Origin: Nonomuraea terrae
Lineage (GTDB): Bacteria > Actinomycetota > Actinomycetes > Streptosporangiales > Streptosporangiaceae
NCBI RefSeq assembly: GCF_004348995.1
Contig: NZ_SMKQ01000001.1
Location: 62,001 to 126,000 of the forward strand
Direction: 5' to 3'
DNA: 64,000 nt
Shown: one piece after another, positions 44,082 through 52,228 of the stretch
Numbering within the stretch: position 1 is the stretch's first letter
Layout of the letters: every line of letters starts with the position of its first letter
Program-made: the position numbers and the translations under genes
Notes under the pieces: model-generated
What the model was told of the DNA's origin: nothing
Seen by the model: only the letters and a program-made list of their open reading frames with translations
Database searches by the model: none

Positions 44082-44312
44082 GTGGCCGACGGGAGCCGGC
44101 CCGGCCTCACCGGCAAGGCGTTCAGCCAGATCGAGCTCGTCCGGCAGGGCAGCCAGCTCATGGCGGAGGACACGTCCTTCACGCTCATCAGCGGCATGCT
44201 CGCCCGCGACCCGATCGCCACGGGCTCGGTCGCGTCGCCGGCCCTCGGCGCCGCCGGCGCGTACGCCCGCTCCGCCGAGGGGCGTCAGACCGGCCAGGTG
44301 TACGCGATGTAG
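44082..44312 (+). CDS. Orphan 76-codon reading frame with strong coding bias
   Basis: A GTG-initiated frame of 76 codons immediately after the carbonic anhydrase. Almost every third base is G or C, as in real genes here. The product (LTGKAFSQIELVRQGSQLMA ... GAAGAYARSAEGRQTGQVYA) matches nothing I recognise and has no signal or membrane segment. It may be the tail of a larger gene lost by deletion, or a small real gene. The 11-bp spacing suggests co-transcription with the carbonic anhydrase. Confidence 0.4.
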   Translation: MADGSRPGLTGKAFSQIELVRQGSQLMAEDTSFTLISGMLARDPIATGSVASPALGAAGAYARSAEGRQTGQVYAM

Positions 44313-44320
44313 CCGCCGGA

Positions 44321-44791
44321 TCAGGGGCCGTGGTGCTGGTGTTCGCGGATCTCGCCGCCGAGCTCGGCACGGAGTTCGCCGAGGAGGGCCGGGGTGGAGA
44401 CGACCGCCCACCGGTCGCCGACGAGGTACGTCCCGCCGTACGGCTCCGCCGCGTCGAGCCAGGCGTCCTTACCGGCCGGCGTCGTGAAGGTCATGATCGT
44501 GTAGCGGCCCTGCGGCGACTGGCACACGACCTGACGGTAGTCGGCGGCCCGCCCCTGCTCCTGCGGTCGCGGGCATCGCGTCACGGCGACGATGCGGTCC
44601 ATGTCCACCGGCGGATGCGTTTCCGGCACGGTCGGGTGATGGTCGTGGCCTCCGGCGGTCGTCGGTTCCGAACCCCAGAACGTCACCACGGCCAGGCCCA
44701 CGCCCAGGGCGGTCAGGCAACAGGCGGCGACGGCTCGTAATCGGTGCAGTGGAAGTTTCACGTTGAACCCAGCTGTCGGTACGGCTCTCAT
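44321..44791 (-). CDS. Membrane-anchored His-containing protein, function unknown
   Basis: A 156-residue protein with one N-terminal hydrophobic segment (AVAACCLTALGVGLAVVTF) followed by GGHDHHPTVPETHPP and a soluble domain (MDRIVAVTRCPRPQEQ, VGDRWAVVSTPALLGELRAE, ending EHQHHGP). His clusters at both ends of the outer domain hint at metal binding. ATG 44791 or GTG 44761 may be the start. It follows the iron-type ABC importer operon by 24 bp on the same strand and may be its last gene. Confidence 0.6.
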   Translation of the reverse strand: MRAVPTAGFNVKLPLHRLRAVAACCLTALGVGLAVVTFWGSEPTTAGGHDHHPTVPETHPPVDMDRIVAVTRCPRPQEQGRAADYRQVVCQSPQGRYTIMTFTTPAGKDAWLDAAEPYGGTYLVGDRWAVVSTPALLGELRAELGGEIREHQHHGP

Positions 44792-44814
44792 GCCTGGGTA
44801 CGCAGCCGACGCGC

Positions 44815-45561
44815 TCAGGGTTCAGCTTCGTCCTTGAGGCGTTCGAAGACGAGCTGGGTGCGCTGGACGGCGCGCACGCCGTACACCTGGCTGATCAGCT
44901 CGGGGGTGAGGACCTCGCCGGGCGGGCCACCGGCCAGGATGCGGCCGGAGCTCATGACGTACAGGCGGTCGCAGAAGGCGGCGGCCTGGTTGAGGTCGTG
45001 CAGCACGGCCAGCGTGGCCACGCCCAGCTCCCGCACCAGGTGCAGGATCTCCAGCTGGTGGCGGATGTCGAGGTTGGAGGTGGGCTCGTCGAGCAGCAGC
45101 AGGCGGGGCTCCTGCACCAGGGCACGGGCGATGAGCGCGCGCTGCTTCTCCCCGCCGGACAGGGTGGCGTAGACACGGTCCTGCGCGCCGGCCAGGCCGA
45201 CGCGGTCGAGCGCCCGCGCGCAGCGCTCCCCGTCGGCGGCGTCGCGTTCGTACGGCGTGCGGCCCATGAGCACGATCTCCCAGACGGTGAAGTCCAGCTC
45301 GGCGGGCGTCTCCTGGGCCACCACGGCGGTCCGCCGGGCAGACTCGCGCCACGGCAACCGGTGCACGTCGTCGCCGTCCACGCTGATGAGCCCGGCCGAG
45401 GGCCGCAGCGCCCGGTAGATCGTCCGCAGCAGGGTGGATTTGCCGCACCCGTTCGGGCCGACCAGTGCGACGAACTCGCCGTCGTCCACCCGCAGGCCGG
45501 CCTCGTGCACGATGGGGCGGCCGTCCAGGTTCACGGTGACGCCACGCAGGTCCAGCCTCAT
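44815..45561 (-). CDS. ABC importer ATPase (FecE/BtuD/HmuV type)
   Basis: A 248-residue ATPase: Walker A GPNGCGKST, signature LSGGEKQRALIARAL, Walker B LLLLDEPTSNLDIRHQLE. The DIRHQLEILHLVREL continuation and H-loop LAVLHDLNQAAAF are typical of siderophore, haem or cobalamin importers. It overlaps the permease stop by 4 bp. With permease and binding protein it forms a complete type II importer. Confidence 0.92.
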   Translation of the reverse strand: MRLDLRGVTVNLDGRPIVHEAGLRVDDGEFVALVGPNGCGKSTLLRTIYRALRPSAGLISVDGDDVHRLPWRESARRTAVVAQETPAELDFTVWEIVLMGRTPYERDAADGERCARALDRVGLAGAQDRVYATLSGGEKQRALIARALVQEPRLLLLDEPTSNLDIRHQLEILHLVRELGVATLAVLHDLNQAAAFCDRLYVMSSGRILAGGPPGEVLTPELISQVYGVRAVQRTQLVFERLKDEAEP

Positions 45562-46640
45562 GTGACGGTCACCGCCCGGTCGACCGAGCGGCGGCGCAGC
45601 AGCCACAGGAAGAACGGCACGCCGAACAGCGCCGTGACGATGCTCAACGCCAGCTCCTGCGGCGCGGCCACCGTACGGGCCGCCACGTCCACGAGCTGCA
45701 GGAACGCCGCCCCCAGCAGCGCCGTCACCGGCAGCACCCGGCGGTGGTCGGCGCCGACCAGCAGGCGTGCGGCGTGCGGCACGATCAGCCCGACGAACGC
45801 GACCGCGCCGCTGGTCGCCACCAGCACGCCGACCAGCAGCGAGGTGAGCACGAACAGCGTGATCCGCAGGCGGTGCACGTTCACGCCCAGCGAGACGGCC
45901 GTCTCCTCGCCGGCGCTGAGCGCGTTGAGCGGACGATGCTGCAGCAGCAGGTACGTCAGCCCCGCGGCCAGCACGACGGACGGCAGCGGCAACATCTCCC
46001 AGCGGGCGCCGCCCAGGCTGCCCATCAGCCAGAACAGCACCTGCTGAGCCGCCCGCCCGCTCTGCGCCTGCTGCAGCACGAAGCTGTAGGCGGCCTGGAA
46101 CAGGTAGGCCAGCGCCACCCCGGCCAGCACCAGCCGTGACGGAGTGAGCCGCCCGGAACGCTGGGCCAGCACGTACACCAACGCCAGGGCCAGCAGCGCC
46201 CCCGCGAAGGCGGCGGCCGACAGCGACAGCCCGCCCAGCGTGGAGGCGCCCATGATGAGCACCACCACCGCGCCGAACGACGCCCCGGAGGAGATGCCGA
46301 GCAGGAACGGGTCGGCGAGCGGGTTGCGCACCAGCGCCTGCAGCACCGCTCCCACCACCGCCAGCCCGGCCCCGACGAGCAGCGCCAGCAGCGCGCGCGG
46401 CAGCCGGAACTGCCAGACGATCTGCTCCTGCACCGGCGTCCACGTCCGCGGCACCAGGCCGGGCACGAGGCGGTCGGCGACGATGGCCCACGCCTGCGGG
46501 AGGGCGACGTGCACCGCGCCGATGCTCACGGCCAGCCACGTCGAGGCGACCACGGCCACGGCCAGCACGGTGACGAGCAGGGTGAACCGGCCGTTCCTGC
46601 GAGGCTTCACGGGAGCGACCGGCGCCGTCTCGATGATCAT
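45558..46640 (-). CDS. FecCD-family ABC permease
   Basis: A 360-residue permease with about ten membrane helices. FecCD/BtuC marks: WQFRLPRALLALLVGAGLAV, LVRNPLADPFLLGISSGASF and FVGLIVPHAARLLVGADHRR (the EAA-like coupling loop). It overlaps both the binding-protein stop (ATGA at 46637-46640) and the ATPase start, so all three are translated in step. Confidence 0.93.
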   Translation of the reverse strand: MIIETAPVAPVKPRRNGRFTLLVTVLAVAVVASTWLAVSIGAVHVALPQAWAIVADRLVPGLVPRTWTPVQEQIVWQFRLPRALLALLVGAGLAVVGAVLQALVRNPLADPFLLGISSGASFGAVVVLIMGASTLGGLSLSAAAFAGALLALALVYVLAQRSGRLTPSRLVLAGVALAYLFQAAYSFVLQQAQSGRAAQQVLFWLMGSLGGARWEMLPLPSVVLAAGLTYLLLQHRPLNALSAGEETAVSLGVNVHRLRITLFVLTSLLVGVLVATSGAVAFVGLIVPHAARLLVGADHRRVLPVTALLGAAFLQLVDVAARTVAAPQELALSIVTALFGVPFFLWLLRRRSVDRAVTVT

Positions 46641-47644
46641 CGTGTGAAGGCGTCGGGGTGCAGGAAGCGGGCGATGTCCACGACGGCCAGCAGGTTGCGG
46701 TAGCCCGGGTGCTGGGCCGCCACGGGCAGCGCGAGCACCCGGTCGTCCTTCGCGGCGGGGCTGTTCGCGGCGACGGCGAGGGTGTCGGCGGCCTTGGCCT
46801 CCACGGTCGGCTTCTTCTCGCCGCGCAGCGTGGCGTACTCGCTGATCAGGACGGCGTCGGGTTGCGCGGCGGCGATCGCCTCCGGGTTCACCTCGGTGTA
46901 GTCGGCCTTGACGTCGGCCAGCACGTTCTGCCCGCCGGCGGCGGTGATCAGCTGGTGCGTCACCCCGGCGCCTCCGTACGCGTTGACCGGGCCCTTGCCG
47001 CCGTCGGTGGCCAGCACCCTGACCGGCGGCCGGCCGCTGACGCGCTCGCGCACGTCGTCGAGGTCGCCGCGCAGCTCGGCGATCAGCCGGTCGGCGCGGT
47101 CGGGGACGCCGAAGATCGCGCCGAGGTTGCGCAGGTCGGTAAGGGTGTCCTCGAGGGTGAACGCGAGCGTCTCCTCGGGGCTGCACCAGCCGCCCATGAT
47201 GTAGACCGGGGAGCCGGCGGCGTCCAGCTCCTCCACGGTGGCGTAGCCGCCGCCCGCGTCGAAGCTCGCCATGCTGTTGTCCAGGACGAAGTCGGCGCCC
47301 TGGGCCAGCATGATCTCCTTCTGCGGCAGCATGATCGTCGGAGAGATCTCCGGGATCCTGTCGTAGAGCTCCTCGTGCCCGGGCAGGAACGCGCTCTCCG
47401 AGAAGTTCGTCCGGCCGGCGACCTGGTCGCCCAGGCCGAGGGCGAACAGCGTCTCCAGCGCGGGGTGGTAGCCGGTCACCACCTTGCCGGGCGGCTGGTC
47501 GAAGGTGAGCCTGCGCCCGCAGTTGGTCACCGTGACCGGGAACCCGGCCTGCGGGGCCACGGCCGGCTCGGCCTCGCGCGTCGCGGGGGTCTGCCCGCAG
47601 GCGGCCAGCGTCAGCGCCATCACCAGGAGGAACAACTTCTTCAT
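46637..47644 (-). CDS. Iron/haem/cobalamin-type substrate-binding lipoprotein
   Basis: A 335-residue periplasmic-binding protein of the BtuF/FepB cluster. The lipobox LAAC is at ~14-17 of MKKLFLLVMALTLAACGQ. The core shows GRRLTFDQPPGKVVTGYHPA and two lobes joined by a helix, with DAVLISEYATLRG in the second lobe. The exact ligand (siderophore, haem, cobalamin) is not determined. It is the first gene of the operon. ATG 47644 has a weak ribosome site. A pair of dyads lies ~75 bp upstream. Confidence 0.9.
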   Translation of the reverse strand: MKKLFLLVMALTLAACGQTPATREAEPAVAPQAGFPVTVTNCGRRLTFDQPPGKVVTGYHPALETLFALGLGDQVAGRTNFSESAFLPGHEELYDRIPEISPTIMLPQKEIMLAQGADFVLDNSMASFDAGGGYATVEELDAAGSPVYIMGGWCSPEETLAFTLEDTLTDLRNLGAIFGVPDRADRLIAELRGDLDDVRERVSGRPPVRVLATDGGKGPVNAYGGAGVTHQLITAAGGQNVLADVKADYTEVNPEAIAAAQPDAVLISEYATLRGEKKPTVEAKAADTLAVAANSPAAKDDRVLALPVAAQHPGYRNLLAVVDIARFLHPDAFTR

Positions 47645-47719
47645 GACGCGGCGCCGTCGTGGGCGGTGCGGGGCATGCGGCGGGCCTCCGGGGTCGGACG
47701 ATCGTGATGCGATGCCATT

Positions 47720-47746
47720 TTGCACATAATTCGCAATTGCTAGCAA
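47720..47746 (-). promoter_or_regulatory. Adjacent dyads upstream of the importer operon
   Basis: TTGC-ac-AT-a-AT-tc-GCAA (47720-47736) is followed directly by the perfect palindrome TTGCTAGCAA (47737-47746). The stretch is AT-rich and lies just after the LysR stop and before the binding-protein gene. It is a candidate metal-responsive operator, but it does not match the IdeR/DtxR or Fur consensus I know. Confidence 0.55.
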
Positions 47747-47752
47747 CCTGCA

Positions 47753-48652
47753 TCAAGCCGGACCTTGGCGTACGGTCGCCAGCAGGTTCGCGACCAGCGG
47801 ATTCGCGTCGTCCCTGCGCCACGCCACGGCCACCCGGGTGCGGACGGCGCTTGGCTCGATCCTGCGGAAGGCGACCCCTCTGAGGCGGATGCGCCGGATG
47901 CTCGCCGGAGCCAACGAGACGCCCAGCCCGGCCCCGACCAGCGCGCAGACGGTCTGCCATTCCACCGCGCGCTGGGCGACCCGCGGGGTGAAGCCCGCCG
48001 CCGCGCACAGGCCGGCGATCTGGTCGTGCAGCCCTGGGCCGGCCGTTCGGGGGAGGAGCACGAACGGCATGTCCGCCAGCTGCCCGACCCGGACCGTGCG
48101 TTGGGAGGCGAGGGGGTGCTCGGCGGGCAGGACGGCCACGAAGGGCTCGCTCAGCACGGTCTCGCAGCCGAGCTCGGTCTCGCCGGCAGGCGGCTCCCGC
48201 AGCAGCCCGACGTCGATGGCCCGGTCGCGCAGGGCCGAGAGCTGGGGCGCCGTGGTCATCTCCAGGATGTCCAGCCGCACGTCGGGATACTCCCGCCGGA
48301 AGGTACGCAACAGGCCGGGCAGGAACGTCAAGGCGAGGGAGGCGGCGAAGCCGATGCGCAGGCGCCCGGCTCGGCCGCTCCCGGCGGCCCGGGCGGCGGC
48401 CAGGCCGTCCGCGAGGCCGGTGAGCGCGCGCTGGGCGGCGGGCAGGAGCTCCAGGCCCGCCGCCGTGAGAGCGACGCGTCCCGGCGTGCGGTGGAACAGC
48501 GCATGGCCGACTTTCTCCTCCAGCCGCCGGATCTGCTGGCTCAGCGGGGGCTGGGCGATGCCCAGGCGGGCGGCCGCGTGGCCGAAGTGGAGCTCCTCGG
48601 CGAGCACGACGAAGGCGTGCAGCTGCGCGAGGGGAAGTTCGGGCCGGTCCAT
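47753..48652 (-). CDS. LysR-family regulator
   Basis: A 299-residue LysR protein: HTH HAAARLGIAQPPLSQQIRRL, then a two-lobed effector domain (LRIGFAASLALTFLPGLLRT). It is divergent from a RidA-family gene 74 bp away, which is the probable target. It also precedes the ABC importer on the same strand, so read-through is possible. Confidence 0.92.
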   Translation of the reverse strand: MDRPELPLAQLHAFVVLAEELHFGHAAARLGIAQPPLSQQIRRLEEKVGHALFHRTPGRVALTAAGLELLPAAQRALTGLADGLAAARAAGSGRAGRLRIGFAASLALTFLPGLLRTFRREYPDVRLDILEMTTAPQLSALRDRAIDVGLLREPPAGETELGCETVLSEPFVAVLPAEHPLASQRTVRVGQLADMPFVLLPRTAGPGLHDQIAGLCAAAGFTPRVAQRAVEWQTVCALVGAGLGVSLAPASIRRIRLRGVAFRRIEPSAVRTRVAVAWRRDDANPLVANLLATVRQGPA

Positions 48653-48666
48653 ACGTGTAGAGATAT

Positions 48667-48685
48667 CAGTCGATGGCCGTGACTG
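48667..48685. promoter_or_regulatory. LysR-type binding site
   Basis: CAGTC-N9-GACTG (48667-48685) contains a T-N11-A core. ATACGT (48651-48656) and ACGTAT (48692-48697) form an outer inverted pair. All lie in the 74-bp divergent gap between lysR and the RidA-family gene. Confidence 0.5.
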
Positions 48686-48726
48686 TATTAGACGTATCCA
48701 CGCTGGTCGTCCTAGTGTCCTGACGC

Positions 48727-49119
48727 ATGACAGAGCGACGTGCGATCCTCAGCGGCTCGACGTTCGAGGAGCAGATCGGTTATGCCCGGGCCGTGGTGGA
48801 CGGCGACTGGGTGCACGTGTCCGGGACGACCGGGTTCGACTACACCACCATGACGATCTCCGACGACGTGGTGGAGCAGGCCGAGCAGTGCCTGGGCAAC
48901 ATCGTGGCCGCGCTGACGGAGGCCGGGTGCACCCTCGCCGACGTGGTGCGGGTGCGCTACCTGCTGCCCGACCGGGACGACTTCGAGCCCTGCTGGCCGG
49001 TGCTGCGCCGCGCCTTCGGCGAGGTACGGCCGGCCGCCACGATGCTCGTGTGTGGCCTCTCCGACCCCCGCATGAAGATCGAGATCGAGGCGTACGCCCG
49101 CAGGCCGCCTGCGCGTTGA
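48727..49119 (+). CDS. RidA/YjgF-family protein
   Basis: A 130-residue RidA-like protein; members hydrolyse reactive enamine/imine intermediates or have related deaminase roles. Seen: HVSGTTGFDYTTMTISDDVV, ALTEAGCTLADVVRVRYLLP and the end MKIEIEAYARRP. The arginine that binds the carboxylate in true RidA is in the VRVRYL strand. Divergence from LysR suggests substrate-induced expression. The following ~100 bp to 49225 hold no intact gene. Confidence 0.88.
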   Translation: MTERRAILSGSTFEEQIGYARAVVDGDWVHVSGTTGFDYTTMTISDDVVEQAEQCLGNIVAALTEAGCTLADVVRVRYLLPDRDDFEPCWPVLRRAFGEVRPAATMLVCGLSDPRMKIEIEAYARRPPAR

Positions 49120-49138
49120 GCGCGACCGGCGTCCTCGG

Positions 49139-49180
49139 CAGGGGCCGACCTTCACGCTCCGGCTGCCCCTGACACGGTGA
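49139..49180 (+). pseudogene. Possible histidine-kinase C-terminal remnant
   Basis: The codons read QGPTFTLRLPLTR then stop. This matches the closing strand of histidine-kinase ATPase domains (GxTFTLRLPL). Nothing kinase-like precedes it within the gap after RidA, so it would be a short relic. Confidence 0.3.
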
Positions 49181-49225
49181 AGCCCGGTCACCGGCCGTCT
49201 CCTGCCGGGACGGAGCCGGCGATGA

Positions 49226-49738
49226 CTACGAATCGGTCGCGACACCGAAGGCGGCGCGCAGTCGTGCCATGTCGTGACGGTCGCGGTCGCGTGGCTCGTA
49301 CCCCTGGTGGAAGGCGATCTGCTGGGCCACCGACAGGCAGTTCACCGGCACGCCCTCGATCACGCCCGTGGCGAAGGCGTCCGCCGGGTAGTGGAAGAAG
49401 CCGCCGTGATCGTCGGCCTGCTGGACGGCGGACCCGTCCGGGTGGAACCGCAGCGGATGCAGGTCCAGCTCGTGGCCCTGGCGATCCTTCATGACGAACC
49501 GGGCGGGCCGGCCGGGCTCGGCGCCGGGCTGCTCGGCGAACCCCGCGTTCTCCAGCGCCGTGATCAGCAACGGCTCCTGCTCGACGCGGTGCAGCAGGTC
49601 GAGGTCGCCGTGTTCCCGCGTGACCTCGCCGACCAGGGCGTCGATGCCCCATCCGCCGGCGACCCAGACCTCGCACCCTGCCTCACGCAGCAGGGCCAGC
49701 ACCCGCAGCACCGCACTCGTATCCATCACGCGAGGCAT
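49226..49738 (-). CDS. Nucleotidyltransferase (lincosamide/aminoglycoside-type fold)
   Basis: A 170-residue protein with the nucleotidyltransferase motif CEVWVAGGWGIDALVGEVTR followed by HGDLDLLH, the metal-binding acidic pair. Size and motif order match the LnuA-like/aminoglycoside nucleotidyltransferase superfamily, which transfers AMP to drugs; chromosomal actinomycete homologues are often of unknown function. ATG 49738 or 49726 may be the start. Confidence 0.78.
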   Translation of the reverse strand: MPRVMDTSAVLRVLALLREAGCEVWVAGGWGIDALVGEVTREHGDLDLLHRVEQEPLLITALENAGFAEQPGAEPGRPARFVMKDRQGHELDLHPLRFHPDGSAVQQADDHGGFFHYPADAFATGVIEGVPVNCLSVAQQIAFHQGYEPRDRDRHDMARLRAAFGVATDS

Positions 49739-49777
49739 TCTGCCCGCTGCGCGCGCCGGGCGGGCGGCTCGTGCCGC

Positions 49778-50707
49778 CTAGGACGCGGTGCCGCGCAGGT
49801 CGGCGCCGGTGATCCACTCGATGACGGAGTGGTGCCGGGGGTGCCAGCCGAGGAGGTCGCGGGCGCGGGTGGCGCGTACGCGGCTGTTGGAGCCCAGGGC
49901 GTGCAGGGCGAACTGGGGATCCCAGACGTTGCCGGGCGAGTCGGGATCCCAGGGCTGCGGAGCGGTCATGCCGAGGGCGCGGGCGAGGGCCGCCGCCATC
50001 GCGGCGAAGGACTCCTCGCCGTTCTCGACGAAGTAGAACGCGCCGGGAGGGGACTTCTCCAGGGCGAGGGCGTACAGGTCGGCCATGTCGTCGACATGGA
50101 CGTTGGACCAGATGTTGCGGCCCGCGCCGACGTGGCGGACGACGCCGTCCGAGCGCGCCTGCCGGATCAGCGCGTCGATCAGCACGCTCTGGCGGCCCGG
50201 GACCCTGCCCTGCCCGTAGACGAGGCTGTTGCACAGGACGGCCGAGCGCACGTCCTGCTCGGCGGCGGCCAGCACCAGCCGGTCGATGGCCAGGCGTGCC
50301 GCGCGGATGGGGTGATCAGGCTCCCAGCCGCCGAGGACGTCCTCGCCGAAGACCTCCTCCGATCGTTCGCCGGTCGTGCCGGTGGCCACGAAGCCGGAGC
50401 CGCTGGTGTGAAGCAGCGGCTTACCGGAGCCGGCCAGGGCGGCGATGAAGGTTTCGACGGCGCCGCGATGATCGCTGTCGGCGGCGTTGACGACGCCGTC
50501 GGCGCGGCGGGCGAGCTGAGTGAGCACCTCCGAGTCGTCCAGGGTGCCCACCACAGGCTCGATCCCCAGGCGGGTGAGGGCCGCGGCCTTGGACTCGTCG
50601 CGAATCAGCCCGGTGACGGTGTGGCCGGATTCGATCAGCCGCGCGGCGACGGTGCCGCCGATGAGACCGCTCGCTCCGGTGACGAAGACGTGCAACGGGA
50701 CCCCCAT
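49778..50707 (-). CDS. NAD(P)-dependent epimerase/SDR-like protein
   Basis: A 309-residue extended SDR-like protein with VFVTGASGLIGGTVAARLIE at the N-terminus and LLHTSGSGFVATG (catalytic Ser region). It is a likely paralogue of the protein encoded at 33689-34612, sharing GHTVTGLIRDESKAAALTRL-like sequence. No regulator is adjacent; the ECF41 sigma gene lies 102 bp upstream on the same strand, so the epimerase may be part of that sigma transcript. Confidence 0.85.
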   Translation of the reverse strand: MGVPLHVFVTGASGLIGGTVAARLIESGHTVTGLIRDESKAAALTRLGIEPVVGTLDDSEVLTQLARRADGVVNAADSDHRGAVETFIAALAGSGKPLLHTSGSGFVATGTTGERSEEVFGEDVLGGWEPDHPIRAARLAIDRLVLAAAEQDVRSAVLCNSLVYGQGRVPGRQSVLIDALIRQARSDGVVRHVGAGRNIWSNVHVDDMADLYALALEKSPPGAFYFVENGEESFAAMAAALARALGMTAPQPWDPDSPGNVWDPQFALHALGSNSRVRATRARDLLGWHPRHHSVIEWITGADLRGTAS

Positions 50708-50809
50708 GCCGGTTCGCGTGTTCGGACCAGGAGATCCTCGTCCTGCCTCCCCTCCGGAGCCAAGCCATGTTGCCGATCCGGCAAAGGCGCCTTCCCGCGA
50801 CGCCTCCCG

Positions 50810-51697
50810 TCAGTCGTCGAGGACGGACAGGTCGAGGCGGGAGAGGCGGTCGGGGTCGGCGATCGCGTCGATGCGGACGATCTTGTCGTTCGCGATGGTG
50901 AACCCGAGCACCGCGACCGCCCGCCCGCCCAGCGTCACGACGGCACCCGCGGATCCGTTCACCAGCGCCGGGTGAGCCAGCGCGGCGTGCTGGTGGAACG
51001 TGAGCACCTGACCGGCGACGGCCGCCGCGCCGCGGACCACCACGGACGCCTCCGGACGTCCCGTCCCCCCGTCGGCCCGCAGCACGGCGTCCGGGTCGAG
51101 GGCTGCGACGAGCGCGTCGAAGTCGCCCCGGCGCGCCGCGGCGTAGAAGGCGTCGACGATCTCCCGCTGGCGGCCGAGGTCGGCGTCGGGAGTCTGGACG
51201 TCGGCTCCGCGCACCCGGCGCCGGGCCCGGCTGGCGAGCTGCCGGGCCGTGGCCGGGGAACGCCCGACCATGGGGGCGATCTCGTCGAAGGGCAGGTCGA
51301 ACATGTCGTGCAGCACGAACGCCAGCCGTTCGGCGGGGGTGAGGGTTTCGAGCACCACCAGCAGTGCGAGCCCGACGGAGTCGGCCAGCAGCGCCTCCTC
51401 CTCGGGGGTCGTTCCGTCCGTCCGGCTGATGACCGGGTCCGGCACGTGCACGCCCATGAGCTCCTCGCGCCGGGTCGCGCGCGAGCGGAGCACGTTCAGG
51501 CACACCCGGGCGACGATGGTGGTCAGCCAGGCGCCGAGGCTGTCGACCCGGCCGGCGTCCGCCCGGCTGGCGCGCAGCCACGCCTCCTGTACGGCGTCGT
51601 CGGCCTCGGTGATCGAGCCGAGCATCCGGTACGCCACCGCCCTCAGACGGGTCCTGTTCTCCTCGAAGCCCTCCGTCAGCCAGTCTGACTCGGTCAT
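50810..51697 (-). CDS. ECF41-type sigma factor with SnoaL-like C-terminal domain
   Basis: A 295-residue sigma factor. Region 2: RLRAVAYRMLGSITEADDAV and QEAWLRASRAD. Region 4: ERLAFVLHDMFDLPFDEIAP then VGRSPATARQLASRARRRV. Residues ~180-290 form the NTF2/SnoaL-like extension that defines ECF41; its regulatory motifs DGGT (RADGGTGRP) and NG (LVNGSAGA) are present. ECF41 proteins have no anti-sigma factor and are controlled by this extension. Divergent from a SnoaL/YceI pair that is its probable regulon. Confidence 0.92.
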   Translation of the reverse strand: MTESDWLTEGFEENRTRLRAVAYRMLGSITEADDAVQEAWLRASRADAGRVDSLGAWLTTIVARVCLNVLRSRATRREELMGVHVPDPVISRTDGTTPEEEALLADSVGLALLVVLETLTPAERLAFVLHDMFDLPFDEIAPMVGRSPATARQLASRARRRVRGADVQTPDADLGRQREIVDAFYAAARRGDFDALVAALDPDAVLRADGGTGRPEASVVVRGAAAVAGQVLTFHQHAALAHPALVNGSAGAVVTLGGRAVAVLGFTIANDKIVRIDAIADPDRLSRLDLSVLDD

Positions 51698-51733
51698 CGG
51701 TCACATTCCTCCGCCGCTAGGGGTCATAGAGGT

Positions 51734-51760
51734 GACACCTCGAATCCGCTTGATGTGACA
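51734..51760 (-). promoter_or_regulatory. Candidate ECF41 promoter
   Basis: On the reverse strand TGTCACA (51760-51754) is followed after 16 bp by TGTC (51737-51734). The ECF41 consensus is TGTCACA-N16-CGTC, so the -35 is perfect and the -10 differs in one base. It would drive the sigma gene itself. Confidence 0.5.
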
Positions 51761-51772
51761 AGGCGGCAAATC

Positions 51773-52228
51773 ATGCAGGTACGGAACGTTCAGGCCATGG
51801 TCGATCGCTTCGAGATCGAGGCGCTGCGCGGCGAGTTCACCGACGCGGGGACGATGCGGGACTATGACCGCTTCGCGGCGCTGTTCACCCAGGACGGCGC
51901 GTGGCGGATGCCGCACATCGGCGTCGAGTTCGGCGGCCGGGAGGAGATCCGCGCCGGGATCGAGCGCTTGCAGGGCCTTTGGGAGTACTTCGTGCAGAAC
52001 GTGCACCCGGGCACCATCCAGCTCGACGGCGACACCGCGCTGGGCCGGGCGTACGTCGCGGAGTTCGGGCGCCTGCGCGACGGGCGTTCGCATCTGAACC
52101 ACGCCGTCTACCACGACCGCTACCGGCGCACCCCCGACGGCTGGAGATTCGCCGAGCGCGTCTACCAGGTCAGATACGCCGACAGCACGCCGCTGGCCGG
52201 CTCGGCGGTGGAGGAGCGGCACGGATGA
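51773..52228 (+). CDS. SnoaL-like (NTF2-fold) protein
   Basis: A 151-residue SnoaL_4-type protein (YDRFAALFTQDGAWRMPHIG, HLNHAVYHDRYRRTPDGWRF). The fold includes cyclases and isomerases, but many members are of unknown function. ATG 51773 has AAGGCGG upstream; GTG 51755 is in frame but overlaps the sigma promoter. Its stop overlaps the YceI start. Probable ECF41-controlled gene. Confidence 0.82.
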   Translation: MQVRNVQAMVDRFEIEALRGEFTDAGTMRDYDRFAALFTQDGAWRMPHIGVEFGGREEIRAGIERLQGLWEYFVQNVHPGTIQLDGDTALGRAYVAEFGRLRDGRSHLNHAVYHDRYRRTPDGWRFAERVYQVRYADSTPLAGSAVEERHG

